A stretch of DNA of 10,466 nucleotides from an uncultured Collinsella sp. (GCA_902494465.1 CABUTH010000053.1:1-10466); one strand, 5' to 3'. Shown: positions 1 through 7,358, numbered from the stretch's first letter. Program-made: numbers and translations. Notes: generated from the letters alone by a model not told the origin.

Positions 1-968
1 AATCGCAGATCAAGGGCCTGCCCAACGTTCAGATGGAGCATATCTACACGGGCAACGGCGTGTCCGAGCTCATTCAGCTTTCGATGAATGCGCTGCTCGA
101 CAATGGCGACGAGATTCTGATCCCCAGCCCCGACTATCCGCTCTGGACGGCGTGCGCAACCCTTGCTGGCGGTCATCCCGTACATTATCTGTGCGATGAG
201 CAGGCGGATTGGTATCCCGACCTGGAGGATATGGAGTCCAAGATCACGAGCGCGACCAAAGCCCTCGTCATTATCAACCCCAACAACCCCACGGGTTCTG
301 TCTATCCGCGCGAGGTGCTCGAGGGCATCGTCGAGATTGCACGCAGGCATCAGCTGATGATCTTTGCCGATGAGATCTACGACCGCCTGTGCATGGACGG
401 CTACGAGCACGTCTCGATTGCCTCGCTCGCCCCCGATCTGCCCTGTGTCACCTTTAGCGGCCTTTCCAAGTCGCACATGATCGCGGGCTATCGTATTGGC
501 TGGATGGTGCTTTCGGGCAACCAGCGCTGCATGAGCGACTTCATCATGGGCATCAACATGCTCTCCAACATGCGCCTGTGCTCCAACGTGCCGGCTCAGT
601 CGATCGTCCAGACGGCGCTCGGCGGCCATCAGTCGGTCAACGACTACATCCGTCCCGGCGGTCGTGTCTACGAGCAGCGCAACTTTGTGTATGAGGCGCT
701 CAACAAGATCGACGGCATCTCGGTGGTCAAGCCGCGCGCGGCGTTCTACATCTTCCCCAAGATGGATGTGAAGAAGTTCAACATCACCGATGACGAGCAG
801 TTCGCCCTCGACCTGCTGCACGAGAAGAAGATTCTGATCACGCGCGGCGGCGGCTTTAACTGGGCCGAGCCCGACCACTTCCGTATCGTGTACCTGCCGC
901 GCATGGAAGTACTCAAAGAGTCCCTCGAAGACCTCGCCGACTTCTTTGACCATTACCGCCAGGCGTAA
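1..968 (+). CDS. alaA: Alanine-type PLP aminotransferase, 5'-truncated by the window edge
   Basis: This is a fold-type I pyridoxal-phosphate aminotransferase that moves an amino group between alanine/pyruvate and glutamate/2-oxoglutarate in the cytoplasm. The reading frame is open from base 3 (ten codons before the first ATG at 33), so the true start lies outside the window. Counting from the ATG at 33, the protein shows NPNNPTG (residues 82-88), DEIYD with the cofactor-contacting Tyr116, and LSKSHMIAGYR with the Schiff-base Lys146 (bases 468-470). The stretches GNGVSELI, SPDYPLWTA, MRLCSNVPAQ and TALGG closely recall E. coli AlaA (YfbQ), which is about 405 residues, so roughly 85 N-terminal residues are missing here. 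The TAA stop is followed 21 bases later by a terminator, so the gene ends its own transcript. Substrate preference (alanine versus valine or other) is inferred from similarity. Confidence 0.93.
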   Translation, partial: SQIKGLPNVQMEHIYTGNGVSELIQLSMNALLDNGDEILIPSPDYPLWTACATLAGGHPVHYLCDEQADWYPDLEDMESKITSATKALVIINPNNPTGSVYPREVLEGIVEIARRHQLMIFADEIYDRLCMDGYEHVSIASLAPDLPCVTFSGLSKSHMIAGYRIGWMVLSGNQRCMSDFIMGINMLSNMRLCSNVPAQSIVQTALGGHQSVNDYIRPGGRVYEQRNFVYEALNKIDGISVVKPRAAFYIFPKMDVKKFNITDDEQFALDLLHEKKILITRGGGFNWAEPDHFRIVYLPRMEVLKESLEDLADFFDHYRQA

Positions 969-989
969 CGGTAAAGGTAGCCTGTAATG

Positions 990-1030
990 AAACGGTCGGC
1001 CCGCAACGGATGCGGGCCGACCGTTTTCTG
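990..1030 (+). terminator. Rho-independent terminator of the aminotransferase gene
   Basis: A perfect 16-bp inverted repeat (arms 990-1005 and 1011-1026) closes a 5-base loop ACGGA and runs into TTTTCTGTCT. The stem is GC-rich in the middle with AAA/TTT at its base, typical of an intrinsic terminator. It isolates the aminotransferase transcript from the regulated promoter downstream. Confidence 0.92.
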
Positions 1031-1096
1031 TCTAAGCCCGTGCTGCTAGCGCTTGTCTCGTTGAGCGGGCGAGGTTCGCGCGTGAGCGGCTAGTTC

Positions 1097-1133
1097 TATT
1101 CCAAAATGGAATACAGTGGGCTTAAGCTGGAAT
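1097..1133 (+). promoter_or_regulatory. Putative LysR-type operator with repeated half-site
   Basis: TATTCCAAAATGGAATA (1097-1113) is a perfect palindrome with 7-bp arms and a 3-base centre, and it contains the T-N11-A pattern of LysR-family boxes. The half-site TGGAAT at 1107-1112 recurs at 1128-1133, exactly 21 bp (two helical turns) downstream and next to the -35 element. The palindrome centre at 1105 lies about 64 bases before the predicted transcription start. This matches the recognition-site plus activation-site layout of LysR activators. The likely binder is the regulator at 6399-7322; that link is inference. Confidence 0.6.
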
Positions 1134-1162
1134 TGATGTCCGGGTACCTGCTTTTCTAGAAT
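1133..1162 (+). promoter_or_regulatory. Sigma-70-type promoter of the amidohydrolase/ceramidase/PTS cluster
   Basis: TTGATG at 1133-1138 (four of six consensus bases) and TAGAAT at 1157-1162 (five of six) are separated by 18 bases. Transcription would begin near 1169, leaving a 26-base leader before the ATG at 1195. The weak -35 and slightly long spacer fit a promoter that needs an activator, in line with the palindrome just upstream. Confidence 0.6.
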
Positions 1163-1194
1163 GTTTTCAACAAGATGAAAGGCGGTTCCAACCA

Positions 1195-2229
1195 ATGATT
1201 ATCGATGCAAATTCCTACTGGTTCGACGAGCGCATCTTTCATGACGAGACGCTCTGCGAACAGTTTTTGGCCGAGGTACCCCGCGCCTATGACACCGAAG
1301 GCTATCTGACCATGAATTCCGCCGGCAAACGACAGATCGTGATCGAGATGCCCGCCGGTTCTCCGGGTCTTAACTACATTGAGGGCGACTACACCTTCGA
1401 GAAGCGCTTGGCCGATATGGATGAGGCGGGGGTCGACAAGGCGATCCTCAAGCTCCCCGGCTGCCACGAGTGGATGTCGCTCGAGATGTGCCGGCGTTTC
1501 AACGACGGTATGGCTGCTGACGCGAAGGCGTCAAATGGCCGTCTGATTCCGCTTGTCGCCGTGCCGCCCTTTGGCACCAAAGCGAATTTGGAGGAGCTCG
1601 ACCGCAGGCTCGACGATGGTTTTGCGGGTGTGCAGCTCTGCGCTCACTACGGCAAGCGCTATCTCGACGACCAGGTCTTCTCGAGCTTTTTCGAGCACCT
1701 GAACGAACGCCATGTCACCGTTTACGTGCACCATGTCCCCGTGCCGGTCGAGAACGAGTCGCTTCTCGCGTACGACAACCTTCGCCGCTCTTATGGCCGC
1801 TGCGTCGACCAAACTACGGCGATCGGCCGAGAGATCTTTGGTGATTTCTTTGAGCGCTACCCCAATATCAAGATGGTCCACTCCATGCTCGGCGGCGCAT
1901 ACTTTGCGTTCAAGGAGATGCTGCTGCCTCATGGTCCCAAGCGCCCTGATGCTTCTGGCCGTTTTCAGGTCGATACCGAGACCGTTTCCAGGCGCCTCGA
2001 GAACAACATCTATTTCGACATGTCCCATGCCCAGCCTTGGGGCAAGACGCTCCTCGCCTGCGCGGTTGACGTGCTGGGTGCAGACCATATTGTTTTTGGC
2101 ACGAGCTATCCCGTTAAACGCGAGTGGCTCACCGAGGGTGTCGCCTGCGTTCGCGCTGCAAATCTGAGCGATACAGACAGCGACCTTGTGCTTGGCGGTA
2201 CGGCGCAGCAACTGTACGGTGTCGAGTGA
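1195..2229 (+). CDS. Amidohydrolase-2 family TIM-barrel protein lacking canonical metal ligands
   Basis: A 344-residue cytoplasmic protein of the Amidohydro_2 (ACMSD-like) superfamily, whose members hydrolyse, decarboxylate or hydrate small acids and amides. The opening MIIDANSYWF corresponds to strand 1, where relatives carry IDxHxH; here the two histidines are replaced by Asn6 and Tyr8. Later positions fit the fold: VYVHH (His179/His180) and MVHSMLGG (His229) match the usual strand-5 and strand-6 histidines. The strand-8 motif usually written GSDYP reads FGTSYP (301-306), so the catalytic Asp is Ser304. The start is fixed by the strand-1 match, although the ribosome site (AAAGG at 1178-1182) is weak and far from the ATG. 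It is the first gene of the cluster, 26 bases before the next gene. It may be a pseudoenzyme, a metal-independent enzyme or a binding protein; the fold is well supported, the activity is unknown. Confidence 0.8.
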   Translation: MIIDANSYWFDERIFHDETLCEQFLAEVPRAYDTEGYLTMNSAGKRQIVIEMPAGSPGLNYIEGDYTFEKRLADMDEAGVDKAILKLPGCHEWMSLEMCRRFNDGMAADAKASNGRLIPLVAVPPFGTKANLEELDRRLDDGFAGVQLCAHYGKRYLDDQVFSSFFEHLNERHVTVYVHHVPVPVENESLLAYDNLRRSYGRCVDQTTAIGREIFGDFFERYPNIKMVHSMLGGAYFAFKEMLLPHGPKRPDASGRFQVDTETVSRRLENNIYFDMSHAQPWGKTLLACAVDVLGADHIVFGTSYPVKREWLTEGVACVRAANLSDTDSDLVLGGTAQQLYGVE

Positions 2230-2255
2230 GCGGCAGTCAGAGGGGAGTATCTGCC

Positions 2256-3503
2256 ATGGACGAAGGAGAGATGAGGGCTGGGGCCGCTCGTGTGGCCATC
2301 GATCTTGGGGACGTGTTGCCGTTCGACGGTTTCGACGAACTCCGTCATGAGGTCTTCGCCCGTGCCCTTATCATCGAGGGGACGGGGCGACGCGCCTGCG
2401 TCCTTTCGCTTGAGGTCACCTCGATCGCTCCGGCTCTACTCGCCGATCTGCGTGAGGTTGTTGAGGATGCCGCCAATTGCAGCGGTGCTTATTCTTGGGT
2501 GGTTCCTACCCACACGTTTTCCATGCCTCACGTCCGCACTCCCGGGCATCTTGCCGACGATGCTACCCGCAATCGCAACGAGCGCTATCGCGCAGCGCTC
2601 GTCGCTGCCGCCCGCACGGCTGTCGAGCGCGCTGTTGCGGGCATTCGCTCTGCCACGCTCGCCACTGTGGAGGGCGAATGCCCCGTGAACGTTAATCGCG
2701 ACATTGAGACGCCTGCCGGCTGGTGGTTGGGCTCGAATCCCAGGGGGTTTGCCGACCACACGATGCCCGTACTCGCCATAAGGGATGCCGGGGGCGAGTA
2801 TGTTGCCGTGCTCGCGATGGCGGATGTTCAGTCCTCCGTGCTCGACGGGTCGCGCGACTCCGAGGGGAGGCGCATGGCGAGCGGAGACCTCTTTGGTTTT
2901 GCCGCCATGTCACTCGAGCGCGAGCTGGGCGGCGTTGCCCTGTTGCTGCCAGGCGCCGCGGGCGACCAAGGTCCGGCGGAGCGCGCCATGAACGTCATGT
3001 TCGATGCGGTCGGCGTTAAGCAGACGGTCGATGCCCATGAGGACGGATACCGCATGCTGCACCAGCAGGGGCAGGCCTTGGGCGATGCTTTGATCGAGGC
3101 CGCTCGCATGGCGCGTGAGGATGACGCTACCGGCATCGATGCCCGCACGGTCGACGTTCTCCTGCCCGCTCAGACACGCGCCGATTTTCACTCTTTGGCT
3201 CCGCACCGAACGTATGAGTTTCATGCCGCTGGCGAGCAGCGCACGAGGGTCTATCTGCTCCGGCTGGGAAACGTCGAGCTTGTCGGCGTACAACCCGAGG
3301 TCTCGAGTGCATTCGGCGCCACTGTGCGCGCCGCTCGGTCCGGCTCTGTGTTCTTTGCCACGCTCGTCAACGGCGGACAGAAGTACCTACCGGCTCCCGA
3401 CGCGTACGAAAAAATCACCTATGAGGCTATGAACTCCGGTTTTGCCGCCGGATCCCATGAGCGCCTCGTCGAAATCATCATTGCCGCCTTGAATGCGGCG
3501 TGA
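2256..3503 (+). CDS. Neutral-ceramidase-like protein A, divergent active site
   Basis: A 415-residue protein related to the N-terminal catalytic domain of neutral/alkaline non-lysosomal ceramidases (zinc amidases), and a paralogue of the next gene. The ATG at 2256 is chosen because GAGGGGAG lies 8 bases upstream; the frame extends further 5' only by overlapping the previous gene. Matching landmarks are VVPTHTFSMP (zinc His at 86), GAAGDQGP (233-240), VQPE (Glu348) and NGGQKYLP (Tyr377). Compared with its neighbour, the second zinc histidine seems replaced by Gln192 (in MADVQSS) and the nucleophilic serine after GD by Gly239 (GDQGP). No signal peptide or membrane segment is visible, so it should be cytoplasmic. 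It sits 26 bases after the amidohydrolase and 18 before its paralogue, so all three are probably cotranscribed. The family link is moderately sure. True ceramide hydrolysis is not implied, and the lost residues suggest a different or no catalytic role. Confidence 0.72.
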   Translation: MDEGEMRAGAARVAIDLGDVLPFDGFDELRHEVFARALIIEGTGRRACVLSLEVTSIAPALLADLREVVEDAANCSGAYSWVVPTHTFSMPHVRTPGHLADDATRNRNERYRAALVAAARTAVERAVAGIRSATLATVEGECPVNVNRDIETPAGWWLGSNPRGFADHTMPVLAIRDAGGEYVAVLAMADVQSSVLDGSRDSEGRRMASGDLFGFAAMSLERELGGVALLLPGAAGDQGPAERAMNVMFDAVGVKQTVDAHEDGYRMLHQQGQALGDALIEAARMAREDDATGIDARTVDVLLPAQTRADFHSLAPHRTYEFHAAGEQRTRVYLLRLGNVELVGVQPEVSSAFGATVRAARSGSVFFATLVNGGQKYLPAPDAYEKITYEAMNSGFAAGSHERLVEIIIAALNAA

Positions 3504-3521
3504 CACAGAAGGAGAACGTGC

Positions 3522-4640
3522 ATGAACATTGGACACGCGCGCCGCAAAATCACCCCACAGGGCGACATCTACCTGATTGGCTACCGCAATCTTCCCAACC
3601 GTCTTGAACCTGCGACAGGCGTCCATGACGACGTCTTCGCCAACGCCATCCTCTTCCAGCAAGGCGAACGTGAAGTGTTTCTCTTTAATGCCGATGTCCT
3701 CGAGTTCGAGGAAAGCATGGCCGAGGAAGTCAAGACAATGCTCGCTGAGCGCTACGGAATCGACCGTGACTGCGTTTTGCTCTCGGCGACGCACGACCAT
3801 ACTTCAATCGTCGCATACCACCGCAGCTGGTGGACGGGAAAATTCGACGAGAACTACTACCGCTGGTTCCTCGATACCATTTGCCAATGCTTTGAGGAGT
3901 GCCGCGCCAACGCACAGCCCGCGATTTGTCGCTTGGGCAAGCAGGTCATCACCGGTTTCTACGACAACCGCATCATCCCAGGTGAACTCGCCGACAATGA
4001 GGTCATTGTCGTATCGTTCTTCGATACCGAAGGCAAGCCATTTGCGGGCTTTGTGAACTGGGCGGTGCATTCCGCTTGCGTCGGACCCGACTGCACGGAG
4101 CTCACGAGCGAACTCGCCGGTCTTACCGGCAAAAAGCTCGCTCAGAGTCTTGGTTACTATCCGGCCATGGTCGTCGGTGCTGCTGGCGACTGTAGCGACC
4201 GCAATTTTCGTCAGGGACGCGGCATTCCCGAGGTCGAGCGTGTTTCGACCGGTCTTGCCGAGGCGATTTCCCAGATCAAGCTCGATCGCGAGGTCGTTCT
4301 CGATCGCATCGAGCCTCAGACGTTCTATCACACCGTTGCCCATGACGATTTTTCGCTCACGCTTAAGTGTGCCGTCGTCAGTTTGGGCGGCCTGCATTTC
4401 TTTGTGTTCCCGAGTGAGCTCGGCAGCGACTTGGGTATTCGCATGAAGCGCGAATGCCCGGTCGAGGGAATAGTTTGCGGCTACACCAACGGCTATTTCG
4501 AGTATTTCCTTCCGGCACGCGAGTACGGCCTCTCCTTTGAGACCGAGCGTACTCAGATTCCCCAGGGCGAACCGGAACGCCTGTGTGACAAGTTCTGCCA
4601 GACGACGAGACTTCTCGGCGCAGCAGATTCGCGTCTGTAG
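3522..4640 (+). CDS. Neutral-ceramidase-like hydrolase B, intact active-site motifs
   Basis: A 372-residue protein with the neutral/alkaline ceramidase N-terminal domain, a fold that cleaves amide bonds using one zinc ion. The expected landmarks appear in order: LLSATHDHTS (His91 and His93), NWAVHSACVGP (His183), SELAG, GAAGDCSDRN (possible nucleophile Ser225 after Gly-Asp), FVFPSE (Glu299) and GYTNGYFEYFLP (Tyr328). By analogy with Pseudomonas ceramidase (two His, Glu and Tyr on zinc, Ser in the GD-S motif) the site looks complete. It is shorter than true ceramidases (about 650 residues), lacking their C-terminal immunoglobulin-like domain, and has no signal peptide, so an intracellular, non-lipid amide is more likely. 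AAGGAG lies 7 bases before the ATG. It follows its paralogue by 18 bases. A 193-base gap separates it from the PTS gene. The actual substrate cannot be read from the sequence. Confidence 0.8.
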   Translation: MNIGHARRKITPQGDIYLIGYRNLPNRLEPATGVHDDVFANAILFQQGEREVFLFNADVLEFEESMAEEVKTMLAERYGIDRDCVLLSATHDHTSIVAYHRSWWTGKFDENYYRWFLDTICQCFEECRANAQPAICRLGKQVITGFYDNRIIPGELADNEVIVVSFFDTEGKPFAGFVNWAVHSACVGPDCTELTSELAGLTGKKLAQSLGYYPAMVVGAAGDCSDRNFRQGRGIPEVERVSTGLAEAISQIKLDREVVLDRIEPQTFYHTVAHDDFSLTLKCAVVSLGGLHFFVFPSELGSDLGIRMKRECPVEGIVCGYTNGYFEYFLPAREYGLSFETERTQIPQGEPERLCDKFCQTTRLLGAADSRL

Positions 4641-4833
4641 ACCTGATTGCGTGACATGGGCCAATGAGGCTCGCTGCCATGTGATCGGCATCTTCCATCT
4701 TCTCTGCAGTTTCCCGTCCCGGGCGTACGTGCGTCCGCGGATTTCAAAGGGGGAAGCGGGTTTCTTGCCCTCCCACGTCGACTACGGAGGCATGAAATCG
4801 ATGCTATACCCCGCTCAGAAAAAGGAGAATTCC

Positions 4834-6275
4834 ATGAAATACCAGAAGCTTTGCGATGAAATCATCACAAAGGTCGGTGGTCGAGACAATGTGTTAGACG
4901 TGAGCCACTGCATTACGCGTCTCCGCTTCCACCTCAAGGATGAATCACTTGCCCAGACCAATGAACTTAAGGCGACGAAGGGCGTCGTTGACGTCATCCA
5001 GGCTGGCGGACAGTATCAGGTCGTGATTGGTGCCACTGTCGAGGCTGTCTACAACGACCTTGTTCAGATTGGCGGGTTCGACACCAAGCCCGCGCTCGAT
5101 ATCGATGAGGGCGACAATGTCAAGAAGGGCGATCCGTTCTCGCGCCTGCTCGCCATCATTTCCGAGATTCTGCAGCCGGTTCTTGGCGTGCTTATGGCCG
5201 GTGGCTTTATCAAGTCGATGCTCGCGCTCTGCACGGTTGCCGGTTGGCTTGCCAAGGACAGCAATACCTATGTGACGCTCTCGGCAATCGGAGATTCGGT
5301 CTTCTATTACTTTCCGCTAATCATTGGCTGGACGTCGGCCAAGAAGTTCGGACTTAAGCCCGTTATGGGAATGGCGCTCGGTGGTATCCTCGTCTACCCG
5401 ACGCTCGTTGGCCTTATGGGCGGAGATCCGCTCTACACGCTCGGCGCCGGCACGGTCTTCGAGTCCAATGTCTACGGTGATATTTTGGCATCCCGCTGAT
5501 CATGCAGAATTACTCATCGACGATTCTGCCTGCGATCTTTATCGTCTGGATTGCCTCCAAGGTACACAAGGCCCTTTCTAACGCGCTGCCCGCGCTTGTG
5601 AGCTCGTTCTTCTCCAACATCCTGACGCTCCTCATTTGCGGCATCCTTGGCCTGCTTGTGGTCGGTCCGGTCATGACGGTCCTCTCCAACATCGTTGCCC
5701 AGATCATTCTGATGCTCATCAACTTCCAACCCGCCATCGCCGGCTTCGTCATCGGCACGTTCTGGAGCCTGCTCGTCATGTTCGGCCTGCACTGGGGTAT
5801 CATCCCGCTGTGGTTCCTCGATGTCGCAACCTACGGCTATGACCTCATTAACCCGCTCGTGTATGCAGGCGGTTGTGCCATCGCCGGCGCTGTGCTTGGC
5901 ATGATCATCCGAACCAAGGACTCCGAGGAAAATGCTGCCGTCAACATTCCCGCCCTTGTCTCTTCGATTTTCGGTGTCAACGAGCCTGCGCTTTACGCCA
6001 TCTTGCTGCCGCGTAAGCGCCTTATGTGGGCAACCTTTATTTCCGCTGGTGTAGGCGGCGCCATTGCCGGCCTCATGGGTGCCAAGCTCTATGCCTTCGG
6101 CGCCTCCGGCCCGCTCGGTTTCCCGAGCTTTATTAACCCTGCCGGCATCGACACGGGCTTTATCGGCCTTGTCATCTCCGGTGTGGTCGCTTTCGTTCTG
6201 GCTCTTGTCGCCGCTATGGTGATCGGTACCAAGAAGGACGAGGGCGGTAAGGCACTCAACATCTCGGTGGACTAG
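4834..6275 (+). pseudogene. PTS EIIBC permease, Glc/beta-glucoside family, split by a frameshift
   Basis: Two consecutive frames together encode one phosphotransferase-system permease that would import a sugar while phosphorylating it. The first frame (4834-5499, 221 residues) holds the EIIB domain with phospho-cysteine Cys26 in DVSHCITRLRFH, then the first EIIC membrane segments. The second (ATG at 5502, to 6275, 257 residues) holds the rest of EIIC, including GLHWGIIPLWF and the substrate-site motif FGVNEPALY (Glu at 5982-5984). Adding one G near 5487 joins them as DILGIPLIMQN, the expected family sequence, giving about 480 residues. There is no EIIA domain, so phosphate must come from a separate EIIA. 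AAAGGAG is 6 bases before the start at 4834. The second ATG lies two bases after the first stop, so some re-initiation is possible. Both halves are otherwise intact, so the lesion is recent, strain-specific or a sequencing error. The exact sugar is unknown; beta-glucoside, sucrose, trehalose or amino-sugar types share this architecture. Confidence 0.88.
5479..5504 (+). other. Frameshift junction inside the PTS EIIC domain
   Basis: The original frame reads GAT ATT TTG GCA TCC CGC TGA and stops at 5497-5499. Shifting by one base at 5487/5488 gives GGC ATC CCG CTG ATC ATG and continues for the whole rest of EIIC. One G appears to be missing after TTTTGG. The codons at the site (ATT TTG) do not form the X-XXY-YYZ heptamer of programmed -1 frameshifting, so a deletion or read error is favoured over recoding. 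Confidence 0.88.
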
Positions 6276-6295
6276 TCTTTCTGCGCACTTTAACT

Positions 6296-6336
6296 AAATA
6301 TGCCTCGGACGGCGACGTGCCGCCCGAGGCATATTT
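6296..6336. terminator. Bidirectional terminator between PTS gene and lysR
   Basis: A 13-bp perfect outer stem (AAATATGCCTCGG at 6296-6308 with its complement at 6324-6336) continues after one A/C mismatch into a 4-bp inner stem (6310-6313 with 6319-6322) and loop GACGT. The A/T-rich base of the stem gives T-rich ends on both strands (ATATTTGTATT and ATATTTAGTT), so it can stop the plus-strand PTS transcript and the convergent minus-strand lysR transcript. It starts 20 bases after the PTS stop codon. Confidence 0.88.
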
Positions 6337-6398
6337 GTATTATGTGCCGTTGTCAGCGTGTTTGCGGACACAGGGCTGCGGTTGTGGAGCAGCGGGGA

Positions 6399-7322
6399 TT
6401 ATGACGGTCGTGCCGCGGTGGAAGATGTACGGTCGCCCTGCAGGAGCTGACGGTAGGGGAGGAAGCCGATGAACGAGACGACCGCCTGCGAGTGCGCGGC
6501 GTTCCGCTTGAGGTAGAGCCTGACCTCGGAGGTCGTCGCGGGCTCAAGCGGCACCAGGGCTACCTTTCCGCTGGCAAGCGATTCCGCCGGCTTGCGCATG
6601 AGGAATGAGACGCCGGCGCCGCGCGCGACAAGGGAGATGATGTTCTCGGCTCGTTTGCCGGTGAACGTAACACGTGGGCCAAATTCAGCTTCGCGACAAA
6701 GGGAAAGGACGAGCTCGCTTACGAACGAGCCTTGGGGAAGCATGAGGAAATTCTCGTCGATAAGGTCGTCTATCTCAACGGCGTCACGTTCGGCGAGCGG
6801 ATGGTCGAGCGGAAGGACGGCCACGAGCCGGTCGGTCGTAAAGGGAATCTTTTTGAACTCCGGCTCGATGGCGCCGCCGTCACGGATGAAGGCCAGGTCA
6901 ATGTCCTCGTGCAGGAGCATGCGCTTGAGTGTGTCGCCCTCGCCCTCGATGAGCTCGACAGAATATGAGGGGTTCGCCTGCTGAAAATCGATGACGGCGT
7001 CCGTGATCCCATAAGGGGCCATAATGGGGATAGAACCGACGATGAGGTGCTCGAGCGGATCACCTGCGCCTATTTGAATGGCGGCAAGATAGCGGTGCTG
7101 AAGCGTCGCAATTTTTTGCGCATAGGGGAGGAGCGCTTCACCTTGCGCGGTGAGTGTTACGTGGCGCTGGCTTCGATCGATGAGCTTGCAGCCGAGTTCG
7201 TGCTCCATTGCCATGATGTGCTTGGAGAGGGTTGATTGCGACATGAAAAGCAGTTCCGCCGCATCAAGAAACGTGCGTGACTGCGCTAAGATGGCGAATT
7301 CGCCAAAGCGGCTGATATCCAT
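6399..7322 (-). CDS. LysR-family transcriptional regulator
   Basis: A 307-residue LysR-type DNA-binding regulator. Residues 1-60 form the winged helix-turn-helix: FLDAAELLFMSQSTLSKHI (18-36) is the classic LysR helix-turn-helix, followed by LGCKLIDRSQRHVTLTAQG, the family's wing. Residues from about 90 to 295 match the two-lobed effector-binding domain (VGSIPIMAPYGI, LAFIRDGG, LVARGAGVSFLM). GGAGG lies 7 bases before the ATG on the minus strand. It starts 36 bases after the deformylase stop with no terminator between, so the two are probably cotranscribed. It faces the PTS cluster tail to tail. The T-N11-A palindrome at 1097-1113 in front of that cluster makes it the best candidate target; unlike many LysR genes it is not divergent from its presumed target. 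The effector is unknown, perhaps an intermediate of the cluster's pathway. Confidence 0.93.
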   Translation of the reverse strand: MDISRFGEFAILAQSRTFLDAAELLFMSQSTLSKHIMAMEHELGCKLIDRSQRHVTLTAQGEALLPYAQKIATLQHRYLAAIQIGAGDPLEHLIVGSIPIMAPYGITDAVIDFQQANPSYSVELIEGEGDTLKRMLLHEDIDLAFIRDGGAIEPEFKKIPFTTDRLVAVLPLDHPLAERDAVEIDDLIDENFLMLPQGSFVSELVLSLCREAEFGPRVTFTGKRAENIISLVARGAGVSFLMRKPAESLASGKVALVPLEPATTSEVRLYLKRNAAHSQAVVSFIGFLPYRQLLQGDRTSSTAARPS

Positions 7323-7358
7323 AGGGAGGCCTCCGGTACCCTCATTTTGGCAGGTGGC

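Noticed and set aside
1531..2211. A 226-codon open frame on the minus strand
   Set aside because: It is antisense to the amidohydrolase gene, has no recognisable motifs, and its existence follows from codon bias.
2124..2255. A 44-codon N-terminal extension of ceramidase-like protein A
   Set aside because: It overlaps the end of the amidohydrolase gene, is rich in Arg and Cys unlike the family, and the ATG at 2256 has a good ribosome site.
3804..4691. A 295-codon open frame on the minus strand
   Set aside because: It lies opposite ceramidase-like protein B, which has clear family motifs; long antisense frames are expected in GC-rich genes with biased codons.
4537..4833. Upstream extension of the PTS EIIBC frame into the previous gene
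   Set aside because: The frame is open by chance; the EIIB domain starts at MKYQKL and AAAGGAG sits 6 bases before 4834. The in-frame ATG at 4792 has GGAGG only one base away.
4641..4833. Possible antiterminator-type leader or internal promoter before the PTS gene
   Set aside because: Only weak inverted repeats (such as ACATGG/CCATGT with a 17-base loop) and a TATACC hexamer without a -35 were found; no terminator-like hairpin with a T-run and no BglG-type gene nearby.
5479..5504. Programmed ribosomal frameshifting in the PTS gene
   Set aside because: There is no X-XXY-YYZ slippery heptamer in the right frame and no strong downstream stem-loop was apparent, and PTS permeases of this family are not known to use recoding.
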